Shown: positions 61,239 to 64,000 of the stretch, piece after piece | Numbering within the stretch: position 1 is the first letter of the stretch | Layout: the number at the start of each line of letters is the position of its first letter | NCBI RefSeq assembly: GCF_021353265.1 | Contig: NZ_JAJTWU010000011.1 | Location: forward strand, 62,001-126,000 | Direction of reading: 5' to 3' | Length of the DNA: 64,000 bases | From: Pelomonas cellulosilytica | GTDB lineage: Bacteria; Pseudomonadota; Gammaproteobacteria; Burkholderiales; Burkholderiaceae_C | Made by a program: the position numbers and the translations under genes | Notes under the pieces: generated by a model | The model's database searches: none | Told to the model about the DNA's origin: nothing | The model's input: only the letters and a program-made list of their open reading frames with translations

Positions 61239-62423
61239 TTACTTCAGGTCGTCCATCAGCAGGCTGAGGATGCGCTTGGCGTTGTCGTTCGTGACGGACT
61301 GACCGCGGTCATCCAGCACGCGCACCGTGGTCTTGTCGCCCTCGGCCTTGACCGAGACGCGGTAGCGCACAGGCGTGGAGCCCTTGGCGCCGAACAGGCG
61401 CTGGAAGAAGTTGGGTTCTTCCTCGCCGGCCTTCTCGGGGTCGGCATAGCGCAGGTAGAACAGGCCGGCCGCGCGGTCGCGGTCCTCGATCGTGAAGCCA
61501 TGGCGGTCCAGCGACAGGCCCACGCGGCGCCAGGCGCGGTCGAAGCCGTCGTTGACGGTGAGGCTGTCTGGTACCTCGGTCAGCGCGCGGCGCGGGCGGG
61601 CCGCGTCGCCGGCGCTGGGCACCGGCACCGTCGTGGCGGCCGAGGCCGCAGGCGACTGTGCGACGACGGACTTGGCGGCCGTCTCCTGACCACCGAGCTT
61701 GAGCATCAGGCGCGACAGCATCTCGGCCTCCAGCGACGGATCGCTGGGGCGGGGCTGCCAGGCGGTCGAGTCACGGCTGGAGGTGGTGTAGACCTCCTGC
61801 ATGCCGCGGTGGCTGATGAAGATGTCGGTGCCGCCGGCAGCGCCACGTTCGAGGCGCACGCGGTACATGTCGCGCTCGCCAGTGGAGTAGAGGCCGTCGA
61901 AGACCTTGCCGATCGTCGAGCGGATGAAGTCATGCGGCAGCTTGGCGCGGTTCTCGGCCCAGCTCGTCTCCATGATGCCGAGCTCCGGCTGATCCTTGAC
62001 GACCTCCAGGCCGTTGTCGCGCCAGAAGTTGCGCAGTTGCGGCCAGAGTTGCTCGGCTGCCAGGCCCGTGTGCAGCCAGCGGTCGGTGCCGCTGCGCTCC
62101 AGGCGCACGTCGCCAGCGGCATTCGGGGCGACGCTGTTGGTGGCCAGCGTGGCGGTGGCGGGGCCGGTCGGGCGGGAGGCCGTCAGCGCGGAGGCGGTGA
62201 TGGAACCGCCTTGCACTTGCGCGCGGCCATCCTTGGCGAGTTGGGTCAGGTCGGGCGGGACGTCGAGGCCGCCGGTTTGCTTGGCTTGGGTGCGGTAGTC
62301 GACCTTGTCGTTCGGAAAGACGCTGTCGAGGGCACTGCAGCCGGCGAGCGACAGGACAAAGGCCGTGCAGGCCAGGCGGGTCGCCGACTGGCGAAGCGGG
62401 CGAATCGTGGAAAGGGACGTCAC
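61239..62423 (-). CDS. bamC: Outer-membrane assembly lipoprotein BamC
   Basis: 394 aa. GTG start at 62423 with GGAG ten bases upstream; no ATG is available before the signal peptide. Lipobox LSLAGC (Cys about residue 29), then the unstructured BamD-binding N-region SVFPNDKVDYRTQAKQTGGLDVPPDLTQLAKD, and two helix-grip domains (about 110-215, including WPQLRNFWRDNGLEVVKDQPELGIMET, and about 280-390, DRAWRRVGLSLDRHGFTIEDRDRAAGLFYLRY). A component of the beta-barrel assembly machine. The dapA-bamC order is conserved in proteobacteria. Confidence 0.93.
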   Translation of the reverse strand: MTSLSTIRPLRQSATRLACTAFVLSLAGCSALDSVFPNDKVDYRTQAKQTGGLDVPPDLTQLAKDGRAQVQGGSITASALTASRPTGPATATLATNSVAPNAAGDVRLERSGTDRWLHTGLAAEQLWPQLRNFWRDNGLEVVKDQPELGIMETSWAENRAKLPHDFIRSTIGKVFDGLYSTGERDMYRVRLERGAAGGTDIFISHRGMQEVYTTSSRDSTAWQPRPSDPSLEAEMLSRLMLKLGGQETAAKSVVAQSPAASAATTVPVPSAGDAARPRRALTEVPDSLTVNDGFDRAWRRVGLSLDRHGFTIEDRDRAAGLFYLRYADPEKAGEEEPNFFQRLFGAKGSTPVRYRVSVKAEGDKTTVRVLDDRGQSVTNDNAKRILSLLMDDLK

Positions 62424-62476
62424 GCTGGAAATCTCCGGGGAACAAAGGCGCCGGGCAGGGCCGGCGCAGCCGCGCA

Positions 62477-63358
62477 TTAGAGCAGACCTGCCTCGACCAT
62501 CGCCTGTCCGACGGCGGCCTGTCCGGCGGATGTCAGCGGCGTGATGGGCAGGCGCAGCGTGGCGCCGCAGCGACCCAGGCGCGACAGCGCCCACTTTGCC
62601 GGGCCGGGGCTCGGTTCGCAGAACAGCTGCTTGTGCAGGCCCAGCAGCTTCATGTGGATCTTGCGGGCCTCGAGGGCGTTGCCTTCGAGGGCCAGGCGGC
62701 ACATCTGGGCCATCTCGCGAGGCGCGACGTTTGCCGTCACGCTGACGTTGCCATGGCCCCCCAGCAGCATCAGAGCGACGGCCGTGCCGTCGTCGCCGGA
62801 GTAGACGTGGAAGCCGGCCGGCGCATGCTTGATGAGATAGGCCGAGCGTTCGATGTTGCCGGTGGCCTCCTTGGTGCCGAACACGCCCGGCAGCGCAGCG
62901 CAGCGCAGCGTCGTCTCGGGCAGCATGTCCGCCACCGTCCGGCCGGGCACGTTGTAGAGCATCATCGGGATGTCCACGGCCTCGGCAATCGCCTTGAAGT
63001 GCTGGTAGATGCCTTCCTGCGACGGCTTGTTGTAGTAAGGCACGACGGACAGCGTGCAGTCGGCGCCGACTTCCTTGGCGTAGCGGCTCAGCTCGATGGC
63101 CTCGGCGGTCGAATTGGCGCCGGTACCGGCCAGGATGGGTATACGGCCTTTCGCATGCTCGACGGCGACGCGGATGATCTCGCGGTTCTCCTCCATGCTG
63201 ACCGTGGGCGACTCGCCGGTGGTGCCGACGACGCCGACGCAGGCCGTGCCCGACTCGACATGCCAGTCGATCAGACGGCGCAGGGCTGGGTAGTCGATGC
63301 TGCCGTCCTCGTTCATGGGGGTGACGAGGGCGACGATGCTGCCGAGGATGGGCTTCAT
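62477..63358 (-). CDS. dapA: 4-hydroxy-tetrahydrodipicolinate synthase
   Basis: 293 aa (E. coli 292). [49 protein letters not shown] at the N-terminus; catalytic Tyr in [12 protein letters not shown] (about residue 132), Schiff-base Lys in [12 protein letters not shown] (about 160). Condenses pyruvate and aspartate semialdehyde in lysine/diaminopimelate synthesis. ATG 63358 preceded by GAAAGG. bamC follows after 53 bases. The methyltransferase gene ends 30 bases upstream. Confidence 0.97.
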   Translation of the reverse strand: MKPILGSIVALVTPMNEDGSIDYPALRRLIDWHVESGTACVGVVGTTGESPTVSMEENREIIRVAVEHAKGRIPILAGTGANSTAEAIELSRYAKEVGADCTLSVVPYYNKPSQEGIYQHFKAIAEAVDIPMMLYNVPGRTVADMLPETTLRCAALPGVFGTKEATGNIERSAYLIKHAPAGFHVYSGDDGTAVALMLLGGHGNVSVTANVAPREMAQMCRLALEGNALEARKIHMKLLGLHKQLFCEPSPGPAKWALSRLGRCGATLRLPITPLTSAGQAAVGQAMVEAGLL

Positions 63359-63388
63359 GGTGGAAAGGTCAGGAAGAATCGGTCGATT

Positions 63389-63889
63389 TTAGGCCGTGGG
63401 GGCCAGGCGAACGGCGGCAACGCGCTGGACGAAGCGCGGGTTGACTCCGTCTTCGAACAGGTCTTCGTAAGCCACGATGTGCCAGTCGCGGCACACGCGC
63501 AGCAGTTCGCCGCGTTGCAGCAGGAAGTCGGGCCGAGAGGGCCGGCCGATGGTCTGCTGGCCGTCGGCGAAGGTTTCCCAGACGAGCCAGCCGCCCGGCT
63601 TCACGGCGGCCAGGATGGTCTCGAACAGTGGGCGCCACAGATAATTGCAGACAACAACGAGGTCGAACCCGCGGCCGGTCAGTGGCCAGGGGCCTGCCTC
63701 GATGTCGGCGTCGATGATTTCGGCGCTGCCGCGCAGCGGCGCGGTGGCGGCCGTGTCGCGGTCGACGCCTGTGACCTGCCAGCCGGCCTGCGCCAGCCAG
63801 CGCAGGTTGCGGCCGCTGCCGCAGGCCACGTCCAGCGCCGTACCCGGCGTTGCCGGCGCGAAGCGTTGCAGCCAGGCGGACGCCGTCAT
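63389..63889 (-). CDS. Class I SAM-dependent methyltransferase
   Basis: 166 aa. SAM-binding motif I is TALDVACGSGRNLRWLAQAG (about 16-36), motif II VTGVDRD; then FDLVVVCNYLWRPLFETILAAVKPGGWLVWETFADGQQ. Resembles TehB-like small methyltransferases. The start at 63889 overlaps the stop of the upstream gene (ATGA). A homologue ahead of dapA is common in related bacteria; substrate unknown. Confidence 0.85.
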   Translation of the reverse strand: MTASAWLQRFAPATPGTALDVACGSGRNLRWLAQAGWQVTGVDRDTAATAPLRGSAEIIDADIEAGPWPLTGRGFDLVVVCNYLWRPLFETILAAVKPGGWLVWETFADGQQTIGRPSRPDFLLQRGELLRVCRDWHIVAYEDLFEDGVNPRFVQRVAAVRLAPTA

Positions 63890-64000
63890 CCGAAGCAGGC
63901 CCAGATCTGCTCGCCCAGTTGGATCATGACCGCCGGGTCGCGGTAGGCAAGGGCCGTGGCGGCCAGCGCGGCCGCGGCCAGCGTGGGCAGCCACCAGCGG
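63886..64000 (-). CDS. C-terminal part of a small membrane protein (cut by window edge)
   Basis: Only the last 37 codons are in the window: RWWLPTLAAAALAATALAYR, a membrane helix, followed by DPAVMIQLGEQIWACFG and a stop that overlaps the methyltransferase start (ATGA). The start is beyond the window. Coupling suggests co-expression with the methyltransferase and dapA. Family not recognised. Confidence 0.6.
   Translation of the reverse strand, partial: RWWLPTLAAAALAATALAYRDPAVMIQLGEQIWACFG

Overview
The window is a contiguous piece of a very GC-rich chromosome. Gene density is high, ATGA/GTGA/TGATG stop-start overlaps are frequent, and GTG and TTG starts are common. The gene content (exosortase-A-associated genes, the aat-bpt pair, dapA-bamC, a nucleoside-uptake and salvage operon) points to a betaproteobacterium of the order Burkholderiales, plausibly near Rubrivivax, Roseateles or Leptothrix. 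That placement is inferred from gene families; no rRNA marker is present. I saw no tRNA, rRNA, insertion sequence, prophage or CRISPR array.

Layout. 1-9.4 kb: the edge of an exosortase-A (PEP-CTERM) associated locus. Seven minus-strand genes (acyl carrier protein, two hydrolases, glycosyltransferase, GNAT, asparagine-synthase-like protein, a TPR-like secreted protein) diverge from an acyl-CoA ligase and a PLP-dependent decarboxylase. 9.4-13.4 kb: the N-degron transferases bpt and aat, an ArsC-like protein, an ammonium channel behind a sigma-54-type promoter, and a riboflavin-synthase-family protein whose Shine-Dalgarno lies inside the upstream terminator. 13.4-22.4 kb: a potassium-uptake locus, kdpFABC, corA-like, kdpDE, preceded by a 31-codon membrane ORF and a hairpin covering its ribosome binding site. 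22.5-25.6 kb: a chemoreceptor and three small genes.

25.6-27.1 kb: an ECF41 sigma factor and its carboxymuconolactone-decarboxylase partner, each preceded by an exact TGTCACA-N16-CGTC promoter. 27.1-31.7 kb: after a structured 325-base gap comes a tightly coupled four-gene operon: a ThDP enzyme, an SDR, and two different citrate-synthase-fold proteins with altered active-site positions. This is the best candidate for an undescribed pathway. 31.7-36.6 kb: a TonB receptor divergent from a periplasmic binding protein and a sensor kinase. 36.6-47.3 kb: a second chemoreceptor, two orphan small proteins, a cation/proton antiporter, an MscS channel, an acyltransferase, aconitase and a MATE exporter.

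47.4-57.8 kb: a nucleoside module. A BMP-type binding protein and its ABC transporter feed cytidine deaminase, purine nucleoside phosphorylase, DeoC and DeoA; the same chain of overlapping genes runs on into trmB, coaBC and dut. 57.8-64 kb: an FKBP isomerase divergent from a ribosomal-oxygenase-type cupin with only 31 bases between them, a small Ala/Pro-rich lipoprotein with its own promoter and terminator, and a minus-strand group: a partial membrane protein, a methyltransferase, dapA, bamC and an MBL-fold hydrolase.
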